Positions 11,110-32,017 are shown, counted from the first letter of the stretch. The stretch is DNA of 64,000 nt from Cardinalis cardinalis (GCA_014549065.1 JACDOX010000030.1:1-64000), one strand, 5' to 3'. Notes: generated by a model not told the origin, from the sequence alone. Program-made: numbers and translations.

Positions 11110-12640
11110 CGGAGCCGCCCTGCGCCGCCTCCCGGCGCGGAGGGGGCTGGGAGAAANGGAGCGAGGGGTTTTCGCTGCCGGTTCTTTGTCGCTCAATGCG
11201 GATCGCTTGGCGTGTGACCTCTGGGGGAAGCGCTGTGAGGCTGAGCTGTCCGCACACAGCTGCACTACCAGCCCTGTGCCAGGGCCCTCTGTGCAGCCCC
11301 TCTGGGCCGTGGGGAGGAGACACGCGGGAGGATTTCACAACATGGGTTATCTGGGACCCATCAGGGATGTCCTNGTGGAGAGGTCCCAGCTGCAAACCCT
11401 CTGCTCCCGCTGCCTGGCTCTGTCGGAGGCGGGACAACTCTTCACGTCTTCGCTGGTGTTCAGTCGAAGCACAGGGACAGTGAAAACTGTCCTGAATCGT
11501 CACAGAGGGGATGTGGGTATCTGTAGGGACTTCTGAGCAGAAGGGCTCAGTTTCACAAATAACTCAGTGGCTTGGCTTGTGGCAGGGGTTCTCAGCAATA
11601 GTTTAAATTTAGTGATGTTCCCTTTCTATTACTGGCTTGTGTGGTGACTGCCCGATAGAAGGAAGGAAGGAAGGAAGGGAGAAAGGAGAGCCTCTAAGCC
11701 ATAAATTGCCCAGAGAGAACAAAACCACCTGAGCAAAGTGCAGAAGGACACTGAAGGTTAAACAGGAGCTAGATCTGCCAGGTGGAAGTTAAAGCAGCGT
11801 GCAGGTGAAACAGCTTTTGGTGAGGACCCCTGTGAGAGCCTGGGCNCTCAGTTAGGAGGAGTATTATGTTTTAAGAGTATTTTAAGCTTTGCCTGCAGAA
11901 CTCAGTCATGACATGGCCCTTCCAAAGCAGGCAGCAGGCTGAGCCCAGAAAATGGGCTCAGATGAAAGAGGGCTCAAACTGAAAGGTGCAGTGTTTGAGT
12001 GTCCAAACACACTGCCCCTGGACAAAAGCTGCAGCTCCTGATAGGTGCCACGGCACTCCTAATGTCCAAATAGCTCCAAAAAGTGCATTGACTGCTTCAA
12101 GAGCAGGGCTCCTGATCACTGAGTGTCCTTGCAAATAAAATAAAGTGTAATCTTGGTGGTCGGGATGAGATAGAAAAAGCCTTCGGGAAGTAAAGAAATC
12201 CACATCCAATGTTATGGCCAATCAGCCGACATGAATTGCCTCATCTGAGATGTGAATGTCCCGGTACTTCGGAGAGGAGCTTCCACAGCTGAGTCATTGT
12301 GTAAGGGAGGATGACAAGGACTTATCCCACCTCGCAGGATTGCCTCTTATCAGCCCCTTCCTTATCTGGAAACCCAGGCTGAAGCCTCAGGTGTGCACGC
12401 CCTTCTGCACCTGGGAGGCCCCTCCGTGCATCACAGGAGCAGCAGCCAGTGATTGTTCAAGCCACGAGCACCAACAGCCGGTCTCTTACAGCGCCTGGGC
12501 TGTTCCAGCGATGGTCGAGTGTTTGAGCAGCGTGTGCTGCTGGCACAATTTGGTTTGCTTGGTTTGGGAACATGGTTTCTTGGTTTAGGAACATCGTTTC
12601 TGCCATACCCCTCTGTACTGAAGACTGTATCAAACCTTGT
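11110..12640. other. Intergenic sequence upstream of USP18
   Basis: No gene was recognised. A GGAA run lies at about 11660-11680. The open frames here lack family resemblance or splice support. Confidence 0.6.
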
Positions 12641-13302
12641 TTCCCCCAATTCCATACTCCGGGAAAATCCAGTCCAGGTTCCCCCATTCCATATTCTGGG
12701 AAGATCCAGTCNNGGGTTTTCCCCATTCCATATACCANGGAAATCCAGTCCAAGTTTTCGCCCATTCTGTATTCTGGGGAAAAAAATCCAGTCCAAGTTT
12801 TTCNCCATTCCATATTCTGGGAAAAATCCTGTCCAGATTTTTTCTCCATTCCGTATTCTGGGAAAAATATCCAGTCCGGGTTTTTCCCCCATTCCATATT
12901 CTGGGGGAAAAAATGCAGTCCGGGTTTTTCCCCATTCCATATTCTGGGGAAAATCCTGTCCAGATTTTTTCCCCATCCTGTAGTCCAGGAAAAAAATCCA
13001 GTCTGGGTTTTCCCCCATTCCATATTCCAGGTAAATCCAGTCCAGGTTTTCCCTGTTCCATATTCTGAGGAAAAAAAATCCAGTTCTGGGTTGTCCTCCA
13101 TTCCATATTCTGGGGGAAAAAAATCCAGTCGGGGTTTTTCCCCATTCTGTATTCCAGGTAAATCCCCTCCGGGTTTTCCCTCATTCCATATTCTAGGAAA
13201 AAAATCCAGTCCGGATTTTTTACCCATTCCGTATTCCAGGGAAATCCACTCCGGGTTCCCCCCCCCATTCCATATTCCGTTGAAATCCATTCCGGCTTTT
13301 CC
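12641..13302. repeat. Minisatellite of about 41-bp units, about 16 copies
   Basis: Each unit has the form CCCCATTCCATATTCTGGG, then AAAATCCAGTCCGGGTTTTT, with indels of a few bases. The many long open frames in this block are an artefact of the periodicity. Several units contain TTCTGGGAA or TTCTGGGGAA (STAT-like TTC-N3/4-GAA). Confidence 0.95.
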
Positions 13303-14042
13303 GTGATGCCCCATCCCGGCTAATCCCGGTGCCTTTGGGATGCTGCAATCCCGGTCGATTCTGGTTTCCTTCATCCCAGGCAACCTCAGGTTTAATGTGA
13401 AAGGCAGCGAGGTTTGCGAGGCTTGGTGAGTGAGGCTCAGAGCGGGATTCAGTGAAATCCCTGCGGAAATCCGTGTCCAGGGCAGCCCCGGGGTGGTCAG
13501 TGAGGATGAGGAGGGGCAGGACAGCCCCAGGTGTGGTCAGTGAGGATGAGGAGGGCCCAGCCCTGCTCAGGGCTGCTTTCAGGGGGGTTCCTGGTTACTG
13601 TACCTTTCAGGGGCGTTCCTGTACCTGCTGGAGGGGGTGATCCCCGGGAATCTCCCAAAGGACAGCAGTGACAGCATTTGCAGGGCNGGGGGAACACCTG
13701 GGTGCTCCTGGGGCATTGCTCAGGTGTGCAGAGGGACAATCCCTGTGCCCCAGGGCCGTGCAGGAGAGGGGAGCAGCACACCTGAGCAGGTGGGGGTGCA
13801 GGGAAATCCTTTTTCTTTCTCATTTTCATTTCTTCTTCCCAATCCCAGCCCANTGCCNCCAGTCCCTCCCTAGTGTGCCCCAGGGACCCCAGACTGCAGC
13901 TGATNATATCTTATCTANTTTGCCTGTCATTTATGCAATAAANAATGTCCTCTCCTAAATTTACATTTCCAACATACAGAACAGCTGAGCTAATCGTTGA
14001 CACATGCAGTACAGTGACACAGAGACAAAATGTATTTTTTAA
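13303..14042. other. TUBA8 3' flank / possible 3' UTR
   Basis: A GTGTGGTCAGTGAGGATGAGG segment is present as an imperfect short duplication near 13485-13560. No canonical AATAAA was found for TUBA8 on the minus strand in this stretch, so the 3' end of the transcript is not placed. Confidence 0.4.
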
Positions 14043-23099
<9,057 letters not shown>

Positions 23100-23100
<1 letters not shown>

Positions 23101-25839
23101 ACGAGGTCACCCTGCTGCCTCCAGCACCCTCCTGGGCAAATCCTCCCACACACCCGGGCTCACACACACCCCAGGCTGCAAACCCAGCGCAGCCGGGGCT
23201 GGCATGCTCATTGATTTGGAGCCTGGCCATGTAACACGTTGGACACTGTGCTTTCTCACACCTCGGGGTTGTACATCACCTGTAATGCACACACCATCCC
23301 AGCTCCCTGTTCTGCCAGCACAAACTTCTGTAGATGAAAATCACATCTGAATTCCAGTGCAGAAGGCATAAGACAGCAAATGAATGGAAAAGAGAAGGAT
23401 AGAAGAAAAACAAAAATAGAGATCTGGAAAGGAAACATAACTACCATGCTTAAGTGTGCTTTTAGTGTGTAAACACAGTACCATTTTAGTAAACATAACT
23501 ACCATTCTTAAGTGTGCTTACTAGTGCTTTTAAATTATCTCCTGGCTTCTTTATTAATATCTCAATTTACTTCTATTACTTCTCTTTCCATGTGCTGTCA
23601 GCAGTATGGGACAGCTTTCAGTACAGACTCTCACTTCTCTGCCCAAGCTCAGAAAGAAATTTGACTCTTATTGCAGTGTTTATTGCAGGACAGATCTGGA
23701 GGCATCACCCCAACATTCTGACACCACATTAGTGCAGTCACCTCCTCCACTTTGCTCCTTCTGCACAAGTTCACCACTGGAAAGCAGCAGCTTCTCTCAG
23801 TAGAGAAATCCTCGGGGTTGCAGCACTTAAGTAACAAAGAGGAAGGCAAACTTAATAGTTTTAATCTGCATCATGTATCCCCTCACTTTATAAATTAACT
23901 GTTTATGAAGATGCTTAATCAGCAGACATTAAATAGGCAATTCCTAAAANGTAGGTTAGTCTACTCTGACATGATATTAATAAATTGGTCTGCCACTGTT
24001 GGCAACCAGCATAGAAGTGTCTTCTTTAACATCTACATTTTAACAGTGAGAACTAGTTCATACTGGTTTTTATAAACTCACCTTGGTATAGTCTTCATTT
24101 TGCTCTTCTTTACATAAACCTGCAAATCATTACTCTTTGAAAAGCCACAGAGACATAATTTCTGGAGCCATAATTGTTTCTTAACAAAGAATTTGCATTA
24201 TAATTTCCATCTGCTGCTTTGCTTAAGCTGAATCTCAAGAGTTCTTCAGAAAACCACCAGATCATTGCTTTGAGACTAAGGAATAGGTTGCTCTAGTGTT
24301 CTTCTTCTTGTGGAAGTGGTAACATTCTAGACAAGCTCTGATGCTCTGAACAATCTGAAATGTTGATGCTCACAGCTTTAGAGAACCAGGAAAAACTCTC
24401 ACAGCAAATACTTTGAGCAGTCCACCACGCAAAACCTCTTAGGCACACTTTGAGTCAATGTGTCAGATCCAGCAGTGACAAAATTTAGAAGAGGTCTGTG
24501 AATTATTAAATTATTTGCAACAGTCCTTTGTGGCATTTTCTCTGCCAGTGGGAGTCTACAGAGACATGAGGCAGATATGGCTTGGACCTGGATTCTTGGA
24601 AAGTAAGTCATGATGGATGCTGGCATTCAACCTCTGTGGGCAGAAACCTCTGCCATATGAAATCTAAAGCCTTTTTCTCTAATTAAAGATAGACACATCT
24701 CTGAAAATAGCATTTTTGAATAATCTAGAACTCAGAAGTACTGCTGTACTGGTATCCCCAGCTGGCAACTGAGCACTGAATCAGAAGAGTCAGGGAGAAC
24801 CCGTGGGTTGAGGTATAGTTTAACACACAAAGCAAAAGTTGTGCACACAAGCAAAGCAAACCAAGGAGTGGATTCACACTTCCCATGGGCAGGCAGGTGT
24901 TCACTACAACCAGGACTGCAGGGCTCCATCACTGGCTTGGGAAGAAAAACACCATCACCCTGAAAGTGATGTGANTTCTCTTTCTTCTCACAACTCAGTA
25001 TGCTGGTGATTGAAATACATCAAGGGGCCAATGAAGGACAGTTAAATGCTTTTCCTCCTCTGCTGGATGTACATCACTCCCTCCCTACAGGCTCATTACC
25101 TGAATGACTCACCAACAGTGTCAGAATGATGGATTATTTTAGAACATCATTATGCCATTTTACAAAACAGTGCACTCTTAGCAAGTTCTTAGGTGATCAC
25201 ACAAAATCCTCTTTTCCTTTTAATGTGGGATGAGTAAGTCTTTGCATTTCCCACACATTTTAATACCTTCNTCAGACAGTGAATGAAGATTTAAACACTC
25301 TCCTGGTGTTCCCTGTATAATTGTNTTCTGTTGGTCTGTTGCCACCTGCTGGGAGAACCAGCAGCATTTCATTTCAGGATTTCTGAACTNCCCAAGTCTG
25401 TTAATTAAGGACCTGTGTAACACTGCTACATTGATAAATTACTGGTTTTCAGGCACTATCCCTGAAACAGAGAACTGTGCTATGTATTTTTACTTTTTAT
25501 TTGTAGGGTTTTCTCCCCTAATACAGCAAGGTCAGAACGGTAGTTAGTTCTAATATAAAGATACGTTCATCTAATAATGATGAATACCAGGTACTTTATT
25601 CTTGTAGTATTGCTCTTGGCCATGCCAAAATGCAGACTTACAGTCTACCAACATCATCAATGGATTAGAACTCATCAGATTCACACTGAAGACATTCTCT
25701 ACTTAATTCAAACATGCTGAAACTATGAAACAATGTGAAACAATTACTGAAAATTTTTATATACTTTGTAGTGTATCAATGCAATAAACTTTTTTTTTAT
25801 ATGCTCAAATCACAGCACAAACAAGCAACTCTACAGAGG
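23100..25839. other. Intergenic TUBA8-PEX26
   Basis: No gene was recognised. An imperfect tandem duplication (AACATAACTACCAT...CTTAAGTGTGCTT, unit about 58 bp) occurs at 23432-23522. Confidence 0.55.
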
Positions 25840-28192
25840 TAAATCAGTAGTCACTTTATTATAAAAATTAGACACTGCAGTTTTAGTATTAATTGCAAAA
25901 AAACCGATAGCTTATTTCTGCCTTCTTTATCTCTCATGATGAATTAAAAACAATATAAATTCTAAATCAGTAGTACTCAAAATCAAGGTTACCAACCTAC
26001 ACTTAAAATAAAGTTGAATGTTAAAAGTCCTGGTAAATGACACTTAACCAGCAATCTAAAAATTATGTATGGTCTGCTGAAAGCACTGGTCCAAACCAAC
26101 CTCCAGAACAGCATCTCTGCCACCCAACTAAAAATGATGCCAGAAGACTACAGCAAAAAGTGTTCATTACCTAACAGTCATTTTGATCAGAATTTGGCCT
26201 GACTTCAGAGTGAAGTTTGCCATTTCATTAAGTGGCTTACAAAGGACTCAACCTGAGGCCGTGCAAAGCAGGGGAGCAGAAGACTGATCCTGGTCATTTC
26301 TTGGAAGAGCTCAACTCCAGACAGAGCTTCTGTGTTTCATTCTATCTGATTTCACATCAAGTGCTGGCTTCAGTGTTGTAACTACACCTACAGCTGGATT
26401 ACAGAAACCATTTAGCAATATCAAAGGCTGCTCTTCCCTGGGTGAGCAGAGTATACAAGAAACTACTTTTTAATATGGAAAAGCTATGTGCTACTTAACC
26501 TGGTGTAGAGTCCTGGCAGAGACAAGACTTTGGAGAGGCATATGGGATTGGTTTGGGCTTTAAAATCTTTTGAGACAACTAGGCAAGGTCATCATTACAC
26601 TCACAAATAACCTGAGTTTGTCTGACAATAATGCTGGGGTGCTGCTCTTTTTGGGATAATTTAAGATGAAACAGACAATGCTTTTAGTAGTGAAGATGAG
26701 ACTGTTTGCAAAGTGCCCCAGTAGGGAGCAAAGCAGCAGATCACAAACAGTCTGAGGGTGCCAACACCCTCTGTGTGACGAAAACAGCAACAGCCACCAC
26801 CTTGGAGAATGGTTATTGCTAGAGACATAGGGCACTACTGCTGCAAGACACCACACTGGGATCTTCATCTTCTACACTGGCTGCTTCTCATGGCTTTGGG
26901 GTGCTCCCACCAAAAAGGCTGCTCTGGCAAAATTTTGTAGTTTNGGCTGACATCAGTGAGTTTACACACTTTTGGCACAGGTGCTGGCATGACAGAGGCA
27001 AATTTGTCCCTGGCTTCTCACCTTTAACTTGTCCCCTCCAGCACACAACAGTTTAAAAGCAGTATTTTGTTAGATCNGTGCTCCCTACTTGGAATTTACC
27101 TTTTGTCAATTGATGATAGAGGGATGAATGGATGGAGGAGAAATTAATGTCCGACCCAAACCTCCAATTTCTGCCCCAAGTAGTCAGAAATGGAGCTGGT
27201 CTGGTGACAGACCTGCAGGTGTACAAGTTTCTTGCCACTGATCTGGGGAAAATTTTGTGATGTCAGAGAAGTATCTCTTCCTATAAAAAAACCCTTTCAT
27301 TCTGAATGACAGAGCATTGCTGCATGACCCCCACCTAACNCAGGATTTTGGGTACTGGGGACTTGGGGAGCAATTCTAGATAGACAGAGAGACTTTTTGA
27401 CATCTACATAAACAAAGCCAGAGGAAGGGAAAGAACAAAACAAAGCAACAACTTCAGTTGTTCAACTAGACAATAACATAGAATGTAATTTAAAAAAATA
27501 AGTCTATTTCCTTACCACCACCACCAAGTGCTTCTAGGAATGACTATGCATCAGGCAAGCACTGAGTGCTGTAATCTGCATTTAAGAAGAGTAGATACAA
27601 TACAACAGAGTCTTTGTGGCCCACCCCCTCATCTTTCTGGCTTAAATATGATTAAAATCCAGTGTGCCTGTCCAAAGAGGCATCAGTCACAAGAGAAACC
27701 ATGGCTTTCAAAATGCAATAGGCTTGAATTTCTCCAGTGTTTTTCTTCCATGTGCTTGTTCTAAATCCCATGCTGCAAGAACTGGGCTTTTCAGATGTCT
27801 TCANGGAAAACTGAATATTCCCCTAATTACTGGTCCTGCAGGAATTGCACTTGTTCAGAGAACTGCTCAGCATTTGCAAGGATGAGAACTTCTTCCATAG
27901 TTCATACCTGGCTACACAACCCTNACTCAAGAGACACATCCAAAGCAAAGTGTTTGAAAAGGAGGATTCTTAGGATTCTTATTCAGTTTGTAGATATGGA
28001 AGGCGTGGCTGTACCCTAGTGCTGGACAGGACCAAGCAAAATGTCAGAAATACTTGCTGTGGCTTCNAAATTCATACACCACCATTCCCTGTCTGAAGAA
28101 ATTCCAGGAGTCCACATTTCAGATTTGAAGNGCCCCTGGAGAGCCTGGTAACATGGCCAAGACAAGGTGACACTTTGAGTGGAGGAAGACAC
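25840..28192 (-). other. PEX26: PEX26 3' UTR with poly(A) signal
   Basis: AATAAA on the minus strand (25860-25855) is followed by a GU-rich TTGCTTGTTTGTGCTGTG stretch, a good cleavage context. This would give a 2.35-kb 3' UTR, consistent with the long UTR of mammalian PEX26. The assignment rests on the absence of other genes between the stop and this signal. Confidence 0.5.
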
Positions 28193-31060
28193 TCAGTCTC
28201 CAATTGGAGGCCTGTGGATTGGAGAAAGCACAGCTGCCCAAGCCTGTCGGAAGAGCTGGACCAGTTTGTAAATGAATGGCAGGGACGTGGGAGAAGCTGC
28301 AAAGCAGAACANAAAGGTAAAACTAGCTAGGTAAAACTAACATACACCACACATATTAAGAAAGAACTACCCCCAGCTAGAATTGATAAAAACCGATTTC
28401 TCTTCCTTCCTTTGATGAGGAAAAGGCTGAGTCTAGGACAGCTCTGCCTGCCTCTCACAGGCTGCTGAAAAGAGTTTGCAGAAAACTGGCATTTGTGGAG
28501 CTTCATCTTTCTACATGCACTTCAGCTGGAAACATCAAACACTTTAAGTTCCTAGTCACCCAGATTTTTGTCTCCCTGAGATATTTACACAGACCAGATT
28601 TATTAAAAACAATTCATTTCTTCTCCATAACCATAATGGAATTTTAAAAATTGGAAATCTTAATCCCATACCTGGGTCTAATCTCACCACCACCAGGTAC
28701 AGCAAAAAAGTAGCCAAGAGCATCTTCTTGTAAGGAAGTAAATAGAAGTGGTTTGACATGGACCTCAGTGCTCTACGTAGCAACGTCAGCATGGTCAGGA
28801 GCTTTTGGGACAGCACTCCTGGAAAACAAGAACAGAAAAGCTGGTAGGGCAAAGTAAAGTTTAGAAAGTAATCACACAGATATAGGCAATAAGAAACTAA
28901 GGTACTGGAAGTCTGATTGCATGNGAGTTGGGTTGGGTTTGGTTTTTTATACTACAGAGAAACAGNACAATTTTGTAATACACTTCATTATACTTCTTTT
29001 TTAAACACCTACTTTACTACAATATGATCTTATACCAGTAGTGCCAGGGAGAAAACATCCAATGATTTACAGCTCTGGAGAAGAAGCAGTACTTTAAATG
29101 CTAGACAGGCATTATTCTACTTGGAGTCAACTGTAAATGGAAATTAAGCAAACTATACATACAGCCAACAAAACATACTCTTAAAGGATTGCTAGGTAGC
29201 CTTAGTTTTCCTCTTTTTACTTTAAAAAAAAATAACAACAAAAACCCAAAACTTTTGTTCCTGGGCATTAATTGTCATCTCCTGACGTTGGCAGAGACTA
29301 AATATGCTTTGCAATTCTCAGCAAAAGTATCACTAAGTCTTTCATTTCCTGCTGTGATATCCAGCGGGAATTCCTCACGGCCTGTTTATCACGGCAATAT
29401 TCTTAATATGCAGTTAATACTTGCTACGCTTCACCAGTTTGAAATGAAACTGAAACTGTGACAGAGGGGCTCAAACAACAGAGGGAAAGCCCACCCAGAA
29501 GCGTTTCCGTGGCCGGGTCCTGCTGCTCCTCAGCCCCCGGGCGTGTCTCTTCCTCCCGCCGAGCCCAGCGGCGGCGGCTCTCGCCGATGGTGCCGAGGAG
29601 CTGCAGCCGCCGCTCGCTGTCCACGGCGGCGCAGCCCCGCACCAGCTCCTCCGCGGCCCCGAAGCGCCCCAGCGGCAGCAGCACCTGCGCCAGGTACAGC
29701 TCCAGCAGCGAGCCGAACTCGGGCAGACTCTGGTTGGCCTGGGATCCCAGCCAGCTGCTGCCGACCTCCAGCATCACCTGCGGCTCTTTCACTTTGCTGT
29801 ACAGCAGGATGCTGGGATGCAAGGGAGAAGTATGAGAAAACCCCGAGTGTCTGTGGAAGCTGACATCACTGACAGCCAGTACCCACAAGCAGCTCTCACA
29901 GGGTATCAATCAGGGCCTACATCAAAGCACAGGGAGAATTCTGAGGCAGGCAACAGGTGCAGCTATTGATGTTACTCTCTCAGCATCACTCATTTTAACC
30001 TTGATCACCATGAAGCAATCTTGCAGGCATGCTCCAGCACACACAGAACAGGCCTGTCCCAGAACTCACACCACACAAAGTGAAAATATCATGCAATAGC
30101 CAAGCTTGGCCTGCAGTTAAACCTAACACAAGACCCCACAAGATATATGCCGTATATCTGACAGCAACAGACAGAAACTCACCACAGCTCCAGAACTTTT
30201 GGAGGCAGATGCTCAGGGACATGGTAGTATTGTAGGACCCAAGACAGAACTTCTCTCCACCGGTTCATCTCGGCCAGCGCCTGGATCCCCACAACACAAA
30301 GGGAGCATTTCACTTCTGCAAAACTGGTAAGGAACAGACACCCAAATAAGTGCTTCTTACAACCCACATTTCCCCTTGCATCCCCTCCAGTGAGCTCCAG
30401 CGCAGCCCAGGTTCCACACAGTTCTCTGCTTCCNCTCTACTAAAAAGGCCAATTCGACCTCCGAGGATAAGCACTGTGACTGCATCTCTGAGAGAACGAA
30501 GGGAAGGCTCCTGGGCACACCNCACTTCCCTCGAAAACGCACAGATTAAACATTTTAATATCGACAGGGCTANAAGAAACCCCGAAGCAGTGCAGGCATG
30601 GCCTGAAGTTGGAAGCCAGCCCGGCGCTGATGCGGCACCGAGCCGCGTCCCAGCGGCACCCCGTCACCCCCACACGCCCGCACCGCTCGCACCTCTCGTG
30701 GCCGGGGCCGGGGCCGGGGCCGGGGCCGGGGCCGGGGCCAGGGCCGGGGCCGGGGCCCAGGCTGTCGCAGCCCGCCTCGCAGCGCTCCACGGCGGCGGCG
30801 AAGTCGCGGTGCAGCACCAGCAGATCCGCCGCCTCCTCCAGCAGCGCGGCCGCCTGCGCCGGCCCCGGGGCCCAGGCGGGCGGCTCGGCCCTCATGGCGC
30901 CGGCGGGAGGGCTCTCCCCGGCCCCGCAAGGCCCCGGCTCAGCCTCCGGCTCCAGCGCCGCCACCGCCCCCGCCGGGGCCCGGCTCCGCTCGGCTCGGGC
31001 AGGCACCGGAAAGCCGGGATGGAGCCCGGCAGCGGAAAGGCCGCGCCGGAGAGCATCCCG
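25840..31060 (-). CDS. PEX26: PEX26, peroxisomal anchor of the PEX1/PEX6 complex
   Basis: PEX26 is a tail-anchored peroxisomal membrane protein that recruits the PEX1/PEX6 ATPases, which recycle the PEX5 import receptor. Exons: 30895-30693 or 30676 (ATG 30895), 30315-30183, 29811-29495, 28818-28672, 28296-28193 (stop). Hallmarks are ALLEEAADLLVLHRDF, VKCSLCVVGIQALAEM, WVLQYY.VPE.LPPKVLEL and ILLYSKV.EP. A hydrophobic anchor ML.LATFLLYLVVVRLDP is followed by a short lumenal tail with YKLVQLFR. All match human PEX26 (305 aa), and the predicted protein is about 300-306 aa. Exons 2-5 join in frame, but the best exon 1 donor (30693) has the wrong phase; a weaker donor at 30676 restores it. Exon 1 contains nine Gly-Pro pairs from a GGGGCC-type repeat that human PEX26 lacks. 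The start is the ATG nearest the conserved helix; a longer in-frame ATG exists at 31090. Confidence 0.92.
28193..28296 (-). CDS. PEX26: PEX26 exon 5 with stop codon
   Basis: The exon encodes (A)SPTSLPFIYKLVQLFRQAW and 15 more residues, then TGA; human has ASPSSLHFLYKLAQLFR. Acceptor GCTTTGCAG. The exon is only 104 bp of coding sequence and would be missed by ORF length alone. Confidence 0.85.
28672..28818 (-). CDS. PEX26: PEX26 exon 4, membrane anchor
   Basis: The exon is 147 bp: VLSQKLLTML, then SNHFYLLPYKKMLLATFLL, YLVVVRLDP. The hydrophobic run after the basic PYKK is the tail anchor. Acceptor GTTTTCCAG, donor CCCAG/GTATGG. Confidence 0.93.
29495..29811 (-). CDS. PEX26: PEX26 exon 3
   Basis: The exon is 317 bp: (C)ILLYSKVKEPQVMLEVGSSW, then LPEFGSLLELYLAQVLLPLG, AAEELVRG and SERRLQLLGTI. 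GC-rich third positions. Acceptor CATCCCAG, donor TCTGG/GTGGGC. Helical-repeat cytosolic domain. Confidence 0.93.
30183..30315 (-). CDS. PEX26: PEX26 exon 2
   Basis: The exon is 133 bp: (x)VKCSLCVVGIQALAEMNRW, REVLSWVLQYYHVPEHLPPK. Nearly identical to human over this span. Acceptor TTTTGCAG, donor CTGTG/GTGAGT. Confidence 0.95.
30693..30895 (-). CDS. PEX26: PEX26 exon 1 coding part with GP repeat
   Basis: ATG at 30895 is in good context (GCGCCATGA). The exon encodes MRAEPPAWAPGPAQAAALLE, then EAADLLVLHRDFAAAVERCE and GCDSL(GP)9GHE. The donor GAGAG/GTGCGA at 30693 is the best match but leaves phase 2, whereas exon 2 needs phase 1. GGGC/GTGTGG at 30676 would fit. Confidence 0.8.
30701..30758. 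repeat. PEX26: GGGGCC-type hexanucleotide repeat in PEX26 exon 1
   Basis: Nine hexamer units (one with an A interruption), reading GGCCCC in the coding direction and Gly-Pro in frame. Confidence 0.95.
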
Positions 31061-31070
31061 GCCCCGCGGG

Positions 31071-31090
31071 CCGCCGGGACGTGTAGTCAC
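31071..31090 (-). promoter_or_regulatory. PEX26: ZNF143-like motif in the PEX26 promoter
   Basis: Minus-strand ACTACACGTCCCGGC resembles the ZNF143/THAP11 SBS core ACTACAnnTCCCAGC. It lies in a CpG-rich block about 180 bp upstream of the PEX26 start codon. Confidence 0.5.
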
Positions 31091-31181
31091 GGCTGCAGGA
31101 GGGCATCGACACCTGCCGGGGCGGGCNTGGGGCAGCGGGGATGAAACACGTTCATATCAACAGGGCTATTTTGTAGTTGGG

Positions 31182-31572
31182 GGGCTGAAGCATCTCTTAC
31201 CAGGAAGGCTCGGGGAACTGGGTCTGTGCAGCCTTGGGAAGAGAGGACTGAGGGGAGACCTCTTTAATGTGTATAAATACCTAAAGGGAGGTGCTGTGAA
31301 GATAAAGGCAGGCTCTGCTCTGTGGTACAGAGCAATAAATAGGACAAGAGGCAATGGGCAGAAACTGATGCACNACAAGTTCCATCTGGACAGGGGGAAG
31401 AGCTTCTTTGCTGTGCGGTGACCGTGCACTGGAACAGATTGCCCAGGGAAGGTGTGGAGTCTCCCTTTACGGAGATATTTCAGAATCGCCTGGAGGCATT
31501 CCCGTGCCGTGTGCTCTGCAATGACCCTGACTGAGCAGGGAGNTGGCACAGGNTGACCCACTGTGGTCCCTT
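31182..31572 (+). mobile_element. CR1 LINE 3' fragment
   Basis: GGGAAGAGAGGACTGAGGGG, ATACCTAAAGGGAGG, GGACAAGAGGCAATGGGCAG, CACTGGAACAGATTGCCCAG and GGTCCCTTCCCC occur in CR1 order. It separates the PEX26 CpG island from the next GC-rich block. Confidence 0.9.
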
Positions 31573-31784
31573 CCCCTGCTGTCTCTGCGGGGATCAGCGG
31601 TGGCAAGCGGGCACTCGGGGGCCGCTCCGAGCGGCTGCGGCCGCAGCTCCGGGACCCAGATCTGTGCCCATCCCTGCCAAAACGCGCTCCCTTCATCGCC
31701 TCCCTCGTGTGGCTGCCCACGGAAAGGGGCCGCGGGAACAGCCCGCCTCGGCTGTTCTGCCCGCGGCCGCCGGGCGTCAGCCCA

Positions 31785-32017
31785 GCCCCGACAGTGTCCC
31801 AGCCCCGACAGTGCTCCAGCCCCGACAGTGCCCCAGCCCCGACAGTGTCCCAGCTCCGACAGTGTCCCAGCCCCGACAGTGCCCCAGCCCCGACAGTGTC
31901 CCAGCCCCGACAGTGTCCCAGCCCCGGGAGCGTCCCAGCTCCGACAGTGCCCGAGCCCCGACAGTGCCCGAGCCCCGACAGTGTCCCAGCCCCGGGAGTG
32001 TCCCAGCCCCGACAGTG
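31785..32017. repeat. 17-bp GC-rich minisatellite
   Basis: About 14 copies of CAGCCCCGACAGTGTCC with minor variants. Because 17 is not divisible by 3, all frames stay open and give the same PSPDS/APTV/QPRQC cycle. The array runs directly into the N gap. Confidence 0.97.

Noticed and set aside
11098..11536. A 212-aa plus-strand frame from 10898 across the USP18 promoter
   Set aside because: It is GC-driven, includes the 18-bp repeat and the ISREs, and has no homology.
12457..13383. Open frames of 200-308 aa on both strands rich in WNGE/PFHIPG patterns
   Set aside because: They follow the ~41-bp minisatellite period, occur in several frames and on both strands, and have no family resemblance.
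28556..28671. Read-through C-terminus of PEX26 beyond exon 4 (MGLRFPIFKIPLWLW...)
   Set aside because: A consensus donor ends the exon at 28672 and the homologous final exon (YKLVQLFR) is found at 28296 in matching phase, so this is intron.
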